A DNA stretch of 64,000 nt from Rhytidiadelphus loreus (GCA_947034895.1 OX344763.1:81921093-81985092), one strand, 5' to 3'; positions 48,201 through 60,800 are shown, counted from the stretch's first letter. Program-made: numbers and translations. The notes: generated by a model not told the origin, from the letters alone.

Positions 48201-49114
48201 CAAGAAGGATTTTCTACTAGGCCCCGTAGTTCATACATGTGCTCTACTACTACTAACGTTGCACGCACATTCTGGCACATTGGAGAGTCCGATGTTGATA
48301 GGAGATGCACCTTTGCATGCAATACCCTACCGGGTTCTCGTTCATTACACTCAATGATGGGAAATTCAGCTTCTGACAGTACTCGTTTGTTGGTGAGGAA
48401 GCTCTCTTGTTTTTGTCTTTCTTGTGTAGAGAAGGATTGGGAAAATTGTGAGCAAAAGGCTCACGTACAAGCTTGGCGTGTTCAAAAGATGCAACCCAAA
48501 ACTACCAATGCTGCACCTGAAGATCCTGAAGAACCTGATGAGTTCGAATTCACAAGTGTGATTCAATTTCTATGCTATATAATTCTTCAACTTCGTCAAA
48601 TACCATTGATTCATTGTATGTCAACTAGTAGGTTATGTATAAACTCATCCTAAAATTGTGACTACACAATTATTTTGATTGTGGTGGATATGCAGCATCT
48701 GAAGGTGTTGATGGGGAACTAGGTGACCTTGTTGATGTAGGAGACAATTTTGTAGTCCCTGCTGAGGTTGACAACGATGATGATGTGGAGTTTTACATTC
48801 TCCAATGCCAGAGGCGAAAGTACCAACTAACAAGTCCGCTTCAATGTCCATGGGGTGGTGAATTTGAGGCAGGTGAATATGTCATCGAAGGGACGTATTA
48901 CCAGAAGTTTGGCCATGGAGAGGATACATACAAGTATTTGGACAAGTCAGTCACTGCTCACGTGGCTGCACATCTAGTTCGTGCCTGCAAATTCACCATG
49001 AAGCAAGCTTCCTACCGAGTAAAGGCAGGAGAACCAGTTTACAAGATTTCTTCTGAAGTAATTGAAGTCATACACCAATCGCTGAGGGAGTGGTTGGCAC
49101 AAAATGATGCCTGA
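45240..49114 (+). CDS. Transposase-like DDE protein gene, five exons, open throughout (912 aa)
   Basis: Exons 45,240-46,043, 46,626-47,066, 47,354-47,966, 48,094-48,555 and 48,696-49,114 join in phases 0, 0, 1 and 1, giving 913 codons without a stop. The donor at 46,044 (GTTCTT) is weak; the others are normal. N-terminal basic coiled coil (MGNSAKRRRSREG). A Cys/His-rich metal-binding region in exon 2 (CCCIYHVEM, CSCSCPLC, CGAHSKCYKH, CTNCG). The core then shows HIDFAENYSFQ, NEVQSMYYMSQT, YLSDDKKHD, WVFSDGCAGQFKG and GHGKG-EWDGAGAVVKR, an RNase H-like D-D-E arrangement. The last two blocks parallel DNATGDNKNK and GHTHDDIDALF of the DUF7869 gene. Superfamily not identified. Being undamaged among wrecks, it may be young, active or domesticated. 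Confidence 0.75.
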
Positions 49115-49957
49115 AGGTGATTTTAATTACTGTACTAGTTTAGTGGTGATTTTCATTACCATTTCTAGCTTGACTGTGTGGAATTTAGGCTTTTCATTAT
49201 CATACATGTGGCTTCAGTTGTTCAGGTTTGGATTTCCATAATCATATGTAATGCTTCTGTAGTTCAGGTTTGGTTAGTCCCTACATATTACTATTTATTT
49301 ACTTGTACCACTTTCATTAAGCTTGCGTAAAGCATGTTTTCTTCACCCCTTTATTATCATTGTCCTCATTACATATGCTGATCTTTGTCTTTTGCTTTTT
49401 GGAAACTTTGGAGTATGAAGTTTTTGTATGTGTTCACAAAGCTAGATGTCTAGCCTGCAATCATAGAGGCTAACAGGCAGACGTTAAGGAATTTCATTGC
49501 CTTCATAGACAGGCATTGGAATCTTCAAGTCTCTAAATTAGAAGCATTTCTTTTTTTGAATTTTTCATTCGAATTTTTGTTGCTTGTCATCAATTAAGGT
49601 GGATTGATTCACAGGGTAGGAACAAATGACAGATTATTGTAACTAGTAATCCATTGTAGGAGTAGTTTTGAATTAAAAACGCAAAATCAGATTAGTCAAG
49701 AAAACCAAGCGGTTTAAGCAGGACAAAAACATGCCATGCAAAGAACGTAATGCAAAGAACGGAACAAAATCATATTGTACATCAACGTCAACCGAACAAA
49801 AAATAAATGGAATGCATCCAGCGTGAGAGAACATGGCTAGCCAGAAAAGAAAAGAAAAAAAGAGGCAAAATACTTTGACAACAGATCCAAACCAAATGGT
49901 CTTCCTACAACAAAATGGTGTCTACACCCACCCAAGGTCATTATTTGCTCTACTGAA
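49115..49957. other. AT-rich spacer
   Basis: No gene recognised. A TGGATTTCCATAATCATA / CAGGTTTGG local repeat lies near 49,200-49,280. Confidence 0.4.
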
Positions 49958-50102
49958 TGGCCATGCAAGACCCTCTGTCAAGAGATCCACCAGGTTCCCC
50001 TCTGGCACACGCAAACAAGAGAATTTCCCAGTCAACTACAAAACATTCCGTCCACTTCCTTGTTGGAGTGCTGCTACGGCAACGCAATACCCTTCTTCTG
50101 CC
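49958..50102 (-). pseudogene. Copia-type RNase H remnant (possible)
   Basis: On the minus strand AEEGYCVAVAALQQ is followed after a stop by RVPEGNLVDLLTEGLA. These resemble the start (AEAEY.A...A..E) and end (V.T.DQLADILTK.L) of the copia RNase H region, with the middle deleted. Short and degraded, so uncertain. Confidence 0.3.
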
Positions 50103-50159
50103 AAAAACAAGCCCGAAGCATGTTCAAAGACCGACACAATTTTTTGTTTTTTGTAGTTG

Positions 50160-50327
50160 CAAATCTTGGATGCCTTTTTCGCTGCGCAGTTCCTTGCATT
50201 TGCATCTGAGCTAATTTCAAAGCAAAATCATGCCTGGTTCATGCTTCGCGAGAGAAACTTTGAGGGCAAGAGATACAATGGTCCATATTTCCATGAGCGC
50301 TGGCAATTGGCTGCACTTCTCGAAGGT
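50160..50327 (+). CDS. Possible single exon of an unknown gene
   Basis: Between an acceptor (TTTTTTGTAG) and a donor (GAAG then GTGATAGG), the frame reads LDAFFAAQFLAFASELIS, NHAWFMLRERNFEG and YFHERWQLAALLEG. The composition is convincingly protein-like, but no neighbouring exon was found and no family recognised. It may be a gene fragment carried by a transposon. Confidence 0.3.
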
Positions 50328-50349
50328 GATAGGAGGAGCAGTTTCATGT

Positions 50350-51441
50350 TGTAGCATTATTTATGAGAACTAAAAATATAAATGGATCCACTTTCTACCT
50401 GTTAGAACTGTCAGTACAAAAGCATAAAGTTTACAGATGCTTGGGTCTTTATTGGAAAAGGCCAAAAAAAGGTAAACATATCCACATAAAACAAGGAGTC
50501 CGTGCTTGCATGCCTTTGAAGCGAAGACTTTTGGGCTGGCACTGTTGATTTCTGGGGGAAATCAGCGTTTGGAAATGAATCTAGGCACAGATTGGGACCA
50601 GGACTCCGGTGGACTGCGGGTTGGGGGAGGGGCATCAGGACGGGCATCAAGCTACATAGCACCAAAGCAACGCCAAGCTATAAACTTGGATTATGAGGGA
50701 ACTAAAGATTCTGACAAAGAAAGGATTATCATTGAGTGGCCTACTTAATACAGAGTATATGGGATTGATGCTTCAACCTCTCAGTTGTAATACCAGATTC
50801 AAGTTAATTCGAGTTCAAGTCCCAACTAATCTCAAAACATAGATTCCAAACCCCCCACCACAAAAAAAAAATGTAAACAACAAAATTAATGACTAAATAA
50901 CTAAATAACTAATGTAAATAATGTAATAAAATAATATAAACAATAACAAACATAGAAAGAAAAAGTAAGGAAAAAAATCTAAAAAAATCTAAAAGACATA
51001 GGACATAATTAGAAATTTTTATATTAAAAAAATTAAAATACATGATTCTTTAGATGTATTATGTTTAAGGTTAGGAACAATCTTATTTATTAGTCAATCA
51101 CTCAATCAAAGGATTTTATTGTAAAATTACTTGTTTAGATTCCACTTCAATCTCAAACATACTTATACTTAAGAAAATTTTGGAATGAGAAAATTAAGTA
51201 TGTTGAGAGTACTTCTTAAAATAAAACTTTCAACTCAATTTTTAACAAGAAGGAAAAATTACAATTAACAACAAATGCAAAGATAGAGAAATGCACTTTA
51301 TTAAAGTAACAATTGAAATTAAAATTGCATATACTAATATGATTTGGAAAATTTAATAACTACCAATTGGACATTGGGTGATGTTATTAGCATATGCCCA
51401 AAATATTAACATGAAAATCCAAAAGGGTTGCAATTAGGACC
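50350..51441. other. AT-rich spacer
   Basis: Low-complexity AT-rich DNA with repeated AATAACTAAATAACTAA-like runs around 50,880-50,960. No gene. Confidence 0.5.
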
Positions 51442-52653
51442 CTATTTTTTAATTTTGGATTTTGAAGTTAGGATTTTGTTTACACCACGTATTCTATTTG
51501 TTATATTTTCACCCTTCTTCTCCATTGCTGCTAGTTTCTTAATCCGTTGAACCAAACCCTCATTGACTTGCACAGATGTTCCAATCCATGTATATGGAGG
51601 GATAGTTGTAGAAGGAATAGTACTGTGAAAATCTGTCCTACCACGCCAAATGATTTCTACTATTCCATCACAAGCATCAAAGTCAACACAGACTTTATAG
51701 CTACCAAACAAAAATTCTCCTCCTTTACTTCTAAAGCCTTTTTGTTTAGATACTAGCTCACTGCTTTCACAATTGACAGGAGCCCAAATACCGAATGTAT
51801 AGGAATACCGAATGTATAAGAAATCCATGATACTCTATTTTGATCATCCTTCCATTTCTCTAAGTTTAAAGCATTACGTTGTACTTTCTCATTTGGAACA
51901 TATCGCCCCAAACTTAAGTTCTTATCAGTACCTAATTAATAGTAGAGAGTACTTAATTAATATTAAATTAAAATAATAGAGTTTAAAAATTGAATGAGTG
52001 AAAATTCAAAAAGAAATTAAAGTCATTTACAAAAGAATCACAAGTAATAGCTGAAAAAAGACATACCTGCTCTCCATCCAAGGGTATACATTTCTCCTCT
52101 CCTTTGTGCTCCATTGCTCTTAACAAAACTAGCACCACTTTTAAGGTTTATAAGTGTGGTGGTAAGTTTATTATATTCTTCATATTGTTCTTGTGACATT
52201 TGTTCAAATGGTGTAAATTGAACTACAAGAACAATATCTTTTGATATTTTATCTTGAACCACAACTAGACCATGATGAATGCGCAAATAATCATCTGGAA
52301 CAACATCTAAAGACAATCCTTTTAAGTTTAGGTTGCATCTCTTTCTTTGAATAACATATGCACCTGCATTCCATTACTTTATCTATTAGGATATATTTCT
52401 TAAATAACAAAAGTGAACTATACTAAATTATTAAAGGAATTCAAAACAAAAGACAAAGACAGGAGAAGTAAGAAAGAAAGGAACAATTATAAATGAGATT
52501 AATAAAAAAATATAATTAATATAAACCAATAACAATAAAATTCAAAAATATACCTGGAATTTCTAGTCTAATGGATTCAATTTCTTTCATCCGCTTGTTT
52601 GTCTTGCAAGCCTTTGAAGACACAATTTGCTTTCTTTGTCTTGGACAATTCCT
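51442..52653 (-). pseudogene. Uncharacterised three-exon gene broken by a 17-bp duplication
   Basis: Exons about 52,653-52,554, 52,363-52,067 and 51,931-51,442 join through normal GT-AG introns in phase 1 at both junctions. The first has NCPRQRKQIVSSKACKTNKR, a basic Cys-containing stretch. The second has LSLDVVPDDYLRIHHGLVVV, then RRGEMYTLGWRAG running into TDKNLSLGRYVP. The third ends in a basic tail. In exon 3 the 17-bp block AATACCGAATGTATAGG (plus strand) is tandemly duplicated at 51,787-51,820, shifting the frame between WISYTFGI and WAPVNCESSEL. Removing the copy in thought restores continuity, so the damage is recent. The R-x-G-x-M-Y-x-x-GWR block looks conserved, but I do not recognise the family. 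Confidence 0.5.
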
Positions 52654-52720
52654 ATTACAATTTCCACCAAATAAAAAAATCTAAGTAGATAAATACACAT
52701 TTGGTATATTAAAAAAATTT

Positions 52721-52990
52721 AATAGTAAAGGAAGAATGGAGGCCAATTACCTTCTTTCTACCTTTACAAAATAGAAAGAAAAATAAATTTAATAGTAAAG
52801 GAAGAATAGAGGCCAATTACCTTCTTTCTACCTTTACCAAATAGAAAGACAAATAAATTTAATAGTAAAGGAAGAATGGAAGCCAATTACCTTCTTTCTA
52901 CCTTTACTAAATAGAAAGAAAAATAAATTTAATAGTAAAGGAAGAATAGAGGCCAATTACCTTCTTTCTACCTTTACCAAATAGAAAACA
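52721..52990. repeat. 70-bp tandem repeat, nearly four copies
   Basis: Units start AATAGTAAAGGAAGAATGGA at 52,721, 52,791, 52,861 and 52,931, differing at a handful of positions. Confidence 0.95.
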
Positions 52991-53882
52991 AATTAAATAA
53001 GTGACTTTCTCTAATATTTGAAAATGAAATGAAATACGTAGGAATATTGATTACCTTTTTAAGGGATTATGAAATTTCAATACTCCTATAAGAAATGATC
53101 CTATACCTATAATCCCAATAAGGAAAATTCCAATGACAAATATGCTATAAAAATACTCCATTAAATGAAGATGATTTTGAGTTAGAGAACTAACTTCAAG
53201 GAGATAATCTAAAACAAATAATAGCAAAAATAGCAAGAGTTTTAGAGTTAAAAAGAAATATAAAAAACAAACAAAAGATGAACTATAAAAAAGCAAGCAA
53301 AAATAATTTATGTATTTGTTATCTCAATAATATATTTTATTATTCCAAATTTGTTCTTATATAATAGAAAATGTTTTACTTTTACTTTCTATAATTATTT
53401 GTGTCTAAAATTATTTACTAAAGTTAAAGTTATACTTATATTTAAATGGTTATACGTATAAATTTATACTTCATCTATATCTTCATTTTCCACTTAGAGT
53501 TGTTTAACTCAAAGTTCATTTTCAAGATTACTTTCTAGTCTTTTGAGTTTTGAATTAATCATTCTATAATTACAATGGCCATAAAATAATAAATGCCTTA
53601 TAACTAAATGATTAAAATCAACACCCTATAATTAAATATCATAATTAAATATTCTATATGTAAATCCTATAATTAAAATTCTAAAACTAACCCATTCCAT
53701 TTTACACTAGATATTTCACAATATTTTTTCCTAATGTATCCTTAACCTTGATGTCTACAAAATTCATAATGTACATTAGAATTCTTATTAAAGTCAATCT
53801 TGTAATTACAATGAACATGACTAAATTGTAATTTTTGTTTATAGAACTACAAGTTGAAACAGTAAAGCCTAGAACCCATGCA
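52991..53882. other. AT-rich spacer
   Basis: Very AT-rich with many ATAATTAAAT words, no gene. Confidence 0.5.
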
Positions 53883-54140
53883 AAATTCCTAAACCTAGAT
53901 CCTAAACCCTAAAAACCCTACACCCTAATCTAAACCCTAGACCCTAATGTAAACCCTGGATCCTAAAACCTTGAAAACCCTAAACCCTAATCTAAACCCT
54001 GAACTCTAATCTAAACCCTGAACCCTAATCTAAACCCTGAACCCTAATCTAAACCCTGAACCCTAATCTAAACCCTAGACCCTAATGTAAACCCTGAACC
54101 CTAATCTAAACCCTAGACCCTAATGTAAACCCTAGACTCT
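53883..54140 (-). repeat. Telomere-like minisatellite (CCCTAATCTAAA type)
   Basis: Runs of CTAAACCCTAATCTAAACC and CTAGACCCTAATGTAAACC with CCCTGAACCC variants. This is the plant telomere heptamer CCCTAAA evolved into longer composite units (12-24 bp) at an internal site. Confidence 0.85.
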
Positions 54141-55994
54141 AGTAACCCAACTGCATAGAATTGAAAGGGTAACTAAAATTGGAGAGCAATAAGATAAAAT
54201 TTAAAAAGTGCACTTTTATTAATGTTGCAGCTCGGATTCTTCTGGTGTACTTATTGTTTTTATACTAACTATAGTACCCTTGAATATTCAATAAACCTGA
54301 AGATGCTTCCCCACCCTTTGTGTTGGCAGTTTTTTTTTTAATTTTTTAATTTTTTAATTTTAATTTTTAATTTTTTAATAGATGGAGTGAGGTAGATACT
54401 TGATATAGTGAGGCCGTGGCATTAACAATCCAAATGGAGATGAACCCATAGAAAAAAAAAGTGATCATGGAATTATTAGAAGGGTTCAGGTTCAAGTTAA
54501 ATAAGGAAATATCCACCCCAAAATAAACTTCTCTTTGCTGGATCAGTAGCACAAAAATAGGGACTGTTCTAAAAAATAGTAGTCAACTTGAGGTAATGGA
54601 AATTGAATAGTTGTAATCTAAAGTGATCATGGCCAACAATAGTAAACATTTTGGTATGCAACAATCCATAAAGCACATTCTTCATGCACAACCACCAAAA
54701 GGGATCATAGACTATTCAAATAAGCATAAAATAAAAAGAAGATAGCATTACAATGTAAGAATCTGTCATTGATATTTTTGTGTACATTCTAAAGCCATGT
54801 AAACAGGCCATTCTATAACTAAGAGAAGACATTGAGACCTATAAACTTTCTTTTTGAGAAATAAATTTGGAAGTTCTTTTTTTTTGGAACTAAGGAAAAC
54901 CCCATTGCATTAAGACAACCAAAACAACAACTTCTAAGCTACAGGCCAGATACACACAAAACAAAAAGCCCCAGAAAACCCCATGAAACAAGAGGACATG
55001 TTAGACAGAAGGAAAGAACACACACGAGGACCCTCGCAGTGCCAAGACTACGTAACCTTCTGCCGATCCTTCTACCAATCCTTCTGCCAATCCTTCTACT
55101 GAAGACCACTGATTGAAATAGCATCAGATTTCTTCCAAATCTGATTAGCTTGTGATGGTAATGTTGAGCACATTCTAAGCTTTCTAAAATGTTGTCCTTC
55201 CTGAATCAAGAAAAACATTCCACAGTGCTTTGTGACTTAGATCCTTAGGAATTTCAGAGTTTTTGAAGGACTCAATCAATTTAATCTAAACAAGTTGACT
55301 ACTAGTGCTTGGATTCTCCTGTGCAACAACAGATGATAGTCTAAAGCCTTCAAGCTTGAATAAATCAAAAACTAAGCAAAATTTAAATTGTTTCAAATAA
55401 GATTTGTTATTCCTAAGGAAAGAATAGTTCAGAGCCTACTTTTGAAGATGAAGTAAAGGCTAAAGAGAAAAATGATTACCTGTCAAGTCTCAATAGTCTA
55501 GTTTTAGACAACTAAAGTGGATGAAGCTGTTATCATAGCAGCACTTGAATGGTTAGCAACATAGGGGGGCTAATTGCATTCGCTAACACATTCAATCTTC
55601 CTCAAACCTGCCACAAAATTTAAGATTAAATCACTATATGAAAGTTGAAATCTTCACATAGTATAATCTCTCTCTTGTGTACACATTTTAGAAACAAGAG
55701 CACAATGGTTCATGAGTTACACAATTTCTTCTAGGGTGAATTATTAAGTAAACTGCTGAAAGATAAAAAATTCTAGTCAACCAAGAAGTGTGGAATGAAA
55801 TAATTTCACAAAATCAAATGATATCATCTGAGAGAAACTAGGGCTTGAAATAAAATGTTCAAAGCTCCTTGAAATCACCCCCTAAAGTAAAAGTACATGA
55901 AGACAATATGTCTAATGTGCAATGTAAAGTATTTAGTACAATAGTTTCTAATTATGTACATTATTTAGTACAGCTGAAATCATCTATAAGCCTT
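54141..55994. other. Spacer downstream of the SUVR gene
   Basis: AT-rich, no gene seen. Includes a short poly-A/T-flanked block (about 54,880-55,110, minus sense) and a 12-bp CCTTCTxCCAAT repeat near 55,065-55,100. Confidence 0.4.
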
Positions 55995-57664
55995 CTATCT
56001 TAATTTGAAACGGCAATATCTACTTCCACAAAAACATTCAAAAGAAGGTAGGTCACCAGAACTTGTTTTAAAGTCCTCACCATAATCCTGCAATGCAAGT
56101 AAATGAACAAAAAACTTTATCTAAAGATGACACTGAAACATAATCTAAAATATAAACCAAAACTGAAAAGTAGTAGCTGCTGTGCTTCTAGTTTTGTACA
56201 TTCTTTTCCTGCACAGAAATTGAAAATGTGATTTAAGGAGGAAAAAAAAATAGAAGTTAAAAACTTACCCATGTCAACTCCTCCCCAACTAGGATTTTTT
56301 TTTTTGCAAAAAAAGCAACATGGTAAAATTGATTGTCTCCTTCATTCACTTTTACTGGCATGTCCACTACATTAGCATCTTCACATCTGCATGGAACATT
56401 CCAATGTTTTATTAAACTAACTTCAATGAAACTATAAAAGAAACTAAATTTATGCAACAAAGAATCAAAGTGCAATAAATATCTTACTTGTGATTCATAA
56501 ACCTTGCAACATTTCCAAATAGTGTTGTATCTATACACAAGGCAATGTTATCTGTAGCCTTGCTTTCCGATGGCCAATCTGCATCTAACTGCAAGGAGTA
56601 AGATTGTTTGAATCCCATTTGTTGATGCCACTTCTTGTTACGTTGCATCATTTCAGAATTTGTTAGTATCTCCCCTGCTAGTTCAAATATGAACCTCCCG
56701 GCTTCCAAATTTACCATTGTCTTTACACCCCAGCCTCGATTCCCAGTGTGAAAAACCTACATAAAAAGATTGACCATTGGAAATTCAGAACAAAAAACAA
56801 TCTTCCACAAGATAAGCATTGATTTTTCACTTCCAAAATAAATAAAAAATGATTTTCTTAATGTCTAAAAAATTCTATTTCCATTCTCATGCATCAAATG
56901 CAACAATTGCCTAATCTGAACTTCAAGAGTCTTCTTCTCCTAATCCAATTCTTGGTTGTAACATTTAATACTAATTCAATAACTACAATCCAAAGTAATT
57001 TTAAAATAAGATTACAAATATCCTTGAACATGATTTAATGACAAGAGGTTAGAAGTTAGAATATGCACCTGAACTTGGCATTGCATGCCTTGCTGAACCA
57101 CACGATTTCCACACAAAGCATGGCACTTGCATTTAATATTACATTCTTCAATAAAGAGACGGGAAAGGTGTCCAGGACATGTCATATTCTCAAAATCCAT
57201 TGCTACTTTTTCATCCTCAGAGTAACACCCCTCTCCCTTGCAACAAAACAAGACCTTGTTTTGATTGGCCTACATAGCATGCCAACACCAATGTCAGAAT
57301 ATATTGCAGGGCCCACATATAACAAATTACTAAAGCTAAACTATGACCTTGTAATAAAAACAACGTTAGGATTTACCTGTTTAATATATTTTGGCTTCAG
57401 CAATCCTCCAGGCAAATAGGCAAACTCCTTTAGTTTGGAATGGCATGAGCATGACTTTTGAAGAGAAAGACAGCAACCTTGGCAGTCACTACAACCACCT
57501 CCAATTTGATCCAAACTTGAATTTACAAAAGCAGCTTTCGAAACTATACTTTTAATTAGATATTGAAAATCTCTAGGTGGAGAGGCCTCTTTTGAAGACC
57601 ACAGCAGTGGAACTGAATGGCATTCAAGGCCCCGTGACAAATCTTCATTTATGTACAGAGAGTC
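55995..57664 (-). CDS. SUVR-type histone H3K9 methyltransferase, pre-SET/SET/post-SET exons
   Basis: Five exons, 57,664-57,377, 57,269-57,069, 56,756-56,488, 56,386-56,269 and 56,087-55,995, join in phases 0, 0, 2 and 0 to give about 322 residues ending at TAG 55,995. Order: DLSRGLECHSVPLLW; a pre-SET zinc cluster (GGGCSDCQGCCL, CSCH, CPGHLSRLFIEEC, CKCHALCGNRVVQQG); SET (GWGVKT, FIFELAGEILTN, NVARFMNHKCEDANVV, FFAKKKILVGEELTWDYG); and post-SET CFCGSRYC. The NHxCxxxN and ELTWDYG catalytic and AdoMet-binding motifs are intact, as is the post-SET cysteine trio. The arrangement matches plant SUVR1/2/4 proteins, which methylate H3K9 in the nucleus and help silence transposons. The first exon has no start codon and must be joined to upstream exons; an in-phase partner exists (next entry). 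Confidence 0.92.
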
Positions 57665-57831
57665 CTGGTCAAGACTCCACAAACAACAAAAATCAGAACC
57701 CCTAAACTAGTGATATAGACATTAACAAAACACATTAACAATAAGTTAAAACAGAACAAAACCATAGGAGCACATGACACTCCACGGTAGCTCAAAGCAA
57801 TGCTACACTACATCTATTATAGGTCATCAAC

Positions 57832-60800
57832 CTTCCTTTGTTTCTGCACCAAATTTTCTTCATCTGGTGCAGACCGTTTACCCCTCGTCACAACCCCATT
57901 GCCTGTTGTTAGTCTACTCTTCTTGGTTGCCCCATCAGTTCCTTCTAAGTCTTTAGGGGCGTGACTTTTTGCTTTCTTCATTTCTGCTCCAGGAATCTTC
58001 ACCTTTTGGCTTGAGTCTTCCGTGAACTTCTTTTTGTTCCTAGAACTAGACCGAAGTTGGATCTCCTTGACAGTCTTCCCTAACCCTGGATCTTTGTCAA
58101 CAATCGTGGTTACTTCTTGTACAACAGGCTCCACTGCTGAAAGCAAAGGTGTTGGAGTATGGGGCAGTGCTGCAGTTGTGGTCACAGGTACATTAGATAC
58201 TAATAAACTCTTCTCAATCTCAGTCACCTCAGACAATGCAACATTTGGTGTTGTTGGAATCTCTAAGACTTCTGGATGAGCTGAAGGCTCTGTCTCCACC
58301 ATTGCTACAGTGCACTCCTTACTTTGAACTTGCACTTCTCCATCTTCATGTCCTGGTCCATGTCTTTGAACTGAAGTGTTGTCAGATCCAACATGATGTC
58401 CACTATCCTTCTGTGGATCGCTAATAGATGTGCCAGAAGAGGAGTGCAAATGCGGAAGTTTTTCTAGATCCAAAATAACAACCAAAAAATTGCATGAGAA
58501 CAACAAGCACATCAAATCCCAAATGTTATGAAATATTAAAAAAAAAAAATTCAAATTGGACTATTAAATCCAGTTTGTAGCTAATTAAGACATATATGTA
58601 TCCTAAACCTAAATACCTAAATGAATAATACATCAATTTGATTGGAAGAGGATTATAGGAAATAAAATATACCTTCTTCACTTTCGGAGCTGCTCTCCTC
58701 TACAAGTTCTGGTTCTTTCACAAGTGCTTTTCCATGACCCCTCCCCCCTTCATCAAAACATTCAAAGAGCTCATCTGGTTTCTTGTTCACTTGAAAAGTT
58801 GGAGGTATCGGAGATCTTGGTAGTCGATGGGATATGTCAGACTTAGATACACCTCCTACGGATTCCTGGGTCTCTAGTGTTACTATAGGCCTATTAGGCT
58901 AACCCTTCCGATCTCCCTTTGTAATCGGGATAGGACTTCTTTCTTTCGGAGTGGAAATAGCATGACTATTATTATCTCCGAAAGTAGCATTAGGAGTGAA
59001 CACGGAAGAAAACGCCTTCAAGCATGAATCTATGGTCATATCAAAAAACAATTAGTTAGTCCAAAAATCAATTAAATATGAAAGAAAAAATATCAAGTTT
59101 CACAATTGCTAGCGTATATAAATACATAGAAAACCAACAATGTCGAACAATAATTATAGAAAGAAAAAATAGTGTAATGTTAATGAATACAGAATTGAAT
59201 AGTTTTACAAATGACAGGACATTAAGTATTTCTAGTCCTAAACTGTACTCTAAATACATCCAAGTATACAGTTGATACATCCTTACAAACAAAATCTACA
59301 TTTTTGGTTAAATGTACGTCCTCAATATATATTTGAAGTGATTACAATAGTCTGAAGGTAAGAGAATAAAGAACTTCAAGTACTAGAAGTATAAAGAGTA
59401 ATTCTATTTGATTACTTCTTTAATACTATTAGTATTGAAGATAGTAATTAGAGACTACATAAAATACAACAAACTACATATTACAATCACTAATAGTATT
59501 TAGAGACTATTATGGACTTCTGTAGTACTATTAGTATTCAAGGTAACACTATTACTAATTGACATATAAAAAATGAGAGCACAATAGTACTCAGAAACTA
59601 TATAAAATATTTAATAATGTATTATAAGTCTTTTTGAATGTATGTCTTAAACCAAATCTAAGAACTTGAACTAAAAAAGTACCATTGACATACAAAAACA
59701 ATAATTAATAAAAAAAAGGATAATGTACCTGTGTTTGGGCAGTTTAGCCTTGCATCCTCGTAACGTTTGGCTAGGAGCTTCGCTTCTTCTTCGACACATC
59801 CTAAACTAGCTGCCCTCTCCTGTAATTCTCCAGTGACCTTTCCAACTCCCAAACTTCTAAACCAATCAGGATCTACAAAGGCTTGGGTGCACTTCAAATC
59901 AACACATTGATTCCCACTTTGATACACAATTTTGGCACAGAATGGGTGATACATATGTTTACAACTACTCACTATGATATCACTTTTAGGAAATGCAAAA
60001 CCACAAAGGCAACAAGTCGTGATTTTGAGGTACATGCCTAAACCTAAGTCATCTTCATCAACCTTATTACTTGGATAGATAATAGGTGTAGGATGGAAAC
60101 CAACAGTTGGTCTTCCAATCTTCAGCAGTTCACACTCAGCCTTGACACCAGCAAGCATAATTTTTTTTAACCGCAGCACCCTCTCACATTCTTCAGCTTC
60201 TTGTTCAACCTTTGCTGCTTCCATCTTCTTAGTATTAAGTTCCTGTTGCTTCTCCTCCATGACCTCCTCCATGAATGCTTTTTTTCCAGCATTGCTGTTG
60301 CGTCTTGCTTCATCAAGGGGATCACAGTCATTCTTCATTAGTGATTGCAATTTAGCACCAAAAGAATCACAAATGAGTTCTAGAACCCTCACTTCACCTC
60401 CAACTTCACCCTTTTTTGTCACTGTAATGTTGAAGGTCGTCTGCAATCCTTCTAACTCCATATTCAAAATGCAACAAAGATTTTCCATGTATTCCACAGT
60501 AGTTGGACTCCTTGTGCCTACTTCTCTATTGAGAGCACTCCCAACATTGAAATGCCGACGTTGGGCAGGTCGTACCTGCAAAGCACACAAGTTGAATGTT
60601 ATAACCTTGAATTCCAAACATTTGACTAGTTCATGTTCATAATGCAAACCTATCGTAAAATTTTTGAAGTACTTAATTTAATAACATAAAAGGATTCAAA
60701 TCTAAAAAACAATTTCCACTGAAGACTTTCAAGAATGTAGTGTATGAATAGGAATACTTAACAATATGATTTCAAAAATAATTTCAAACCAAAAATAAAA

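Noticed and set aside
50506..50748. 80-codon plus ORF
   Set aside because: No domain, no splice context, Gly-rich stretch typical of chance in a G-rich patch.
54880..55110. LINE 3' end on the minus strand
   Set aside because: Only a short A run and a T/G-rich tail; no ORF2 or target duplication seen.
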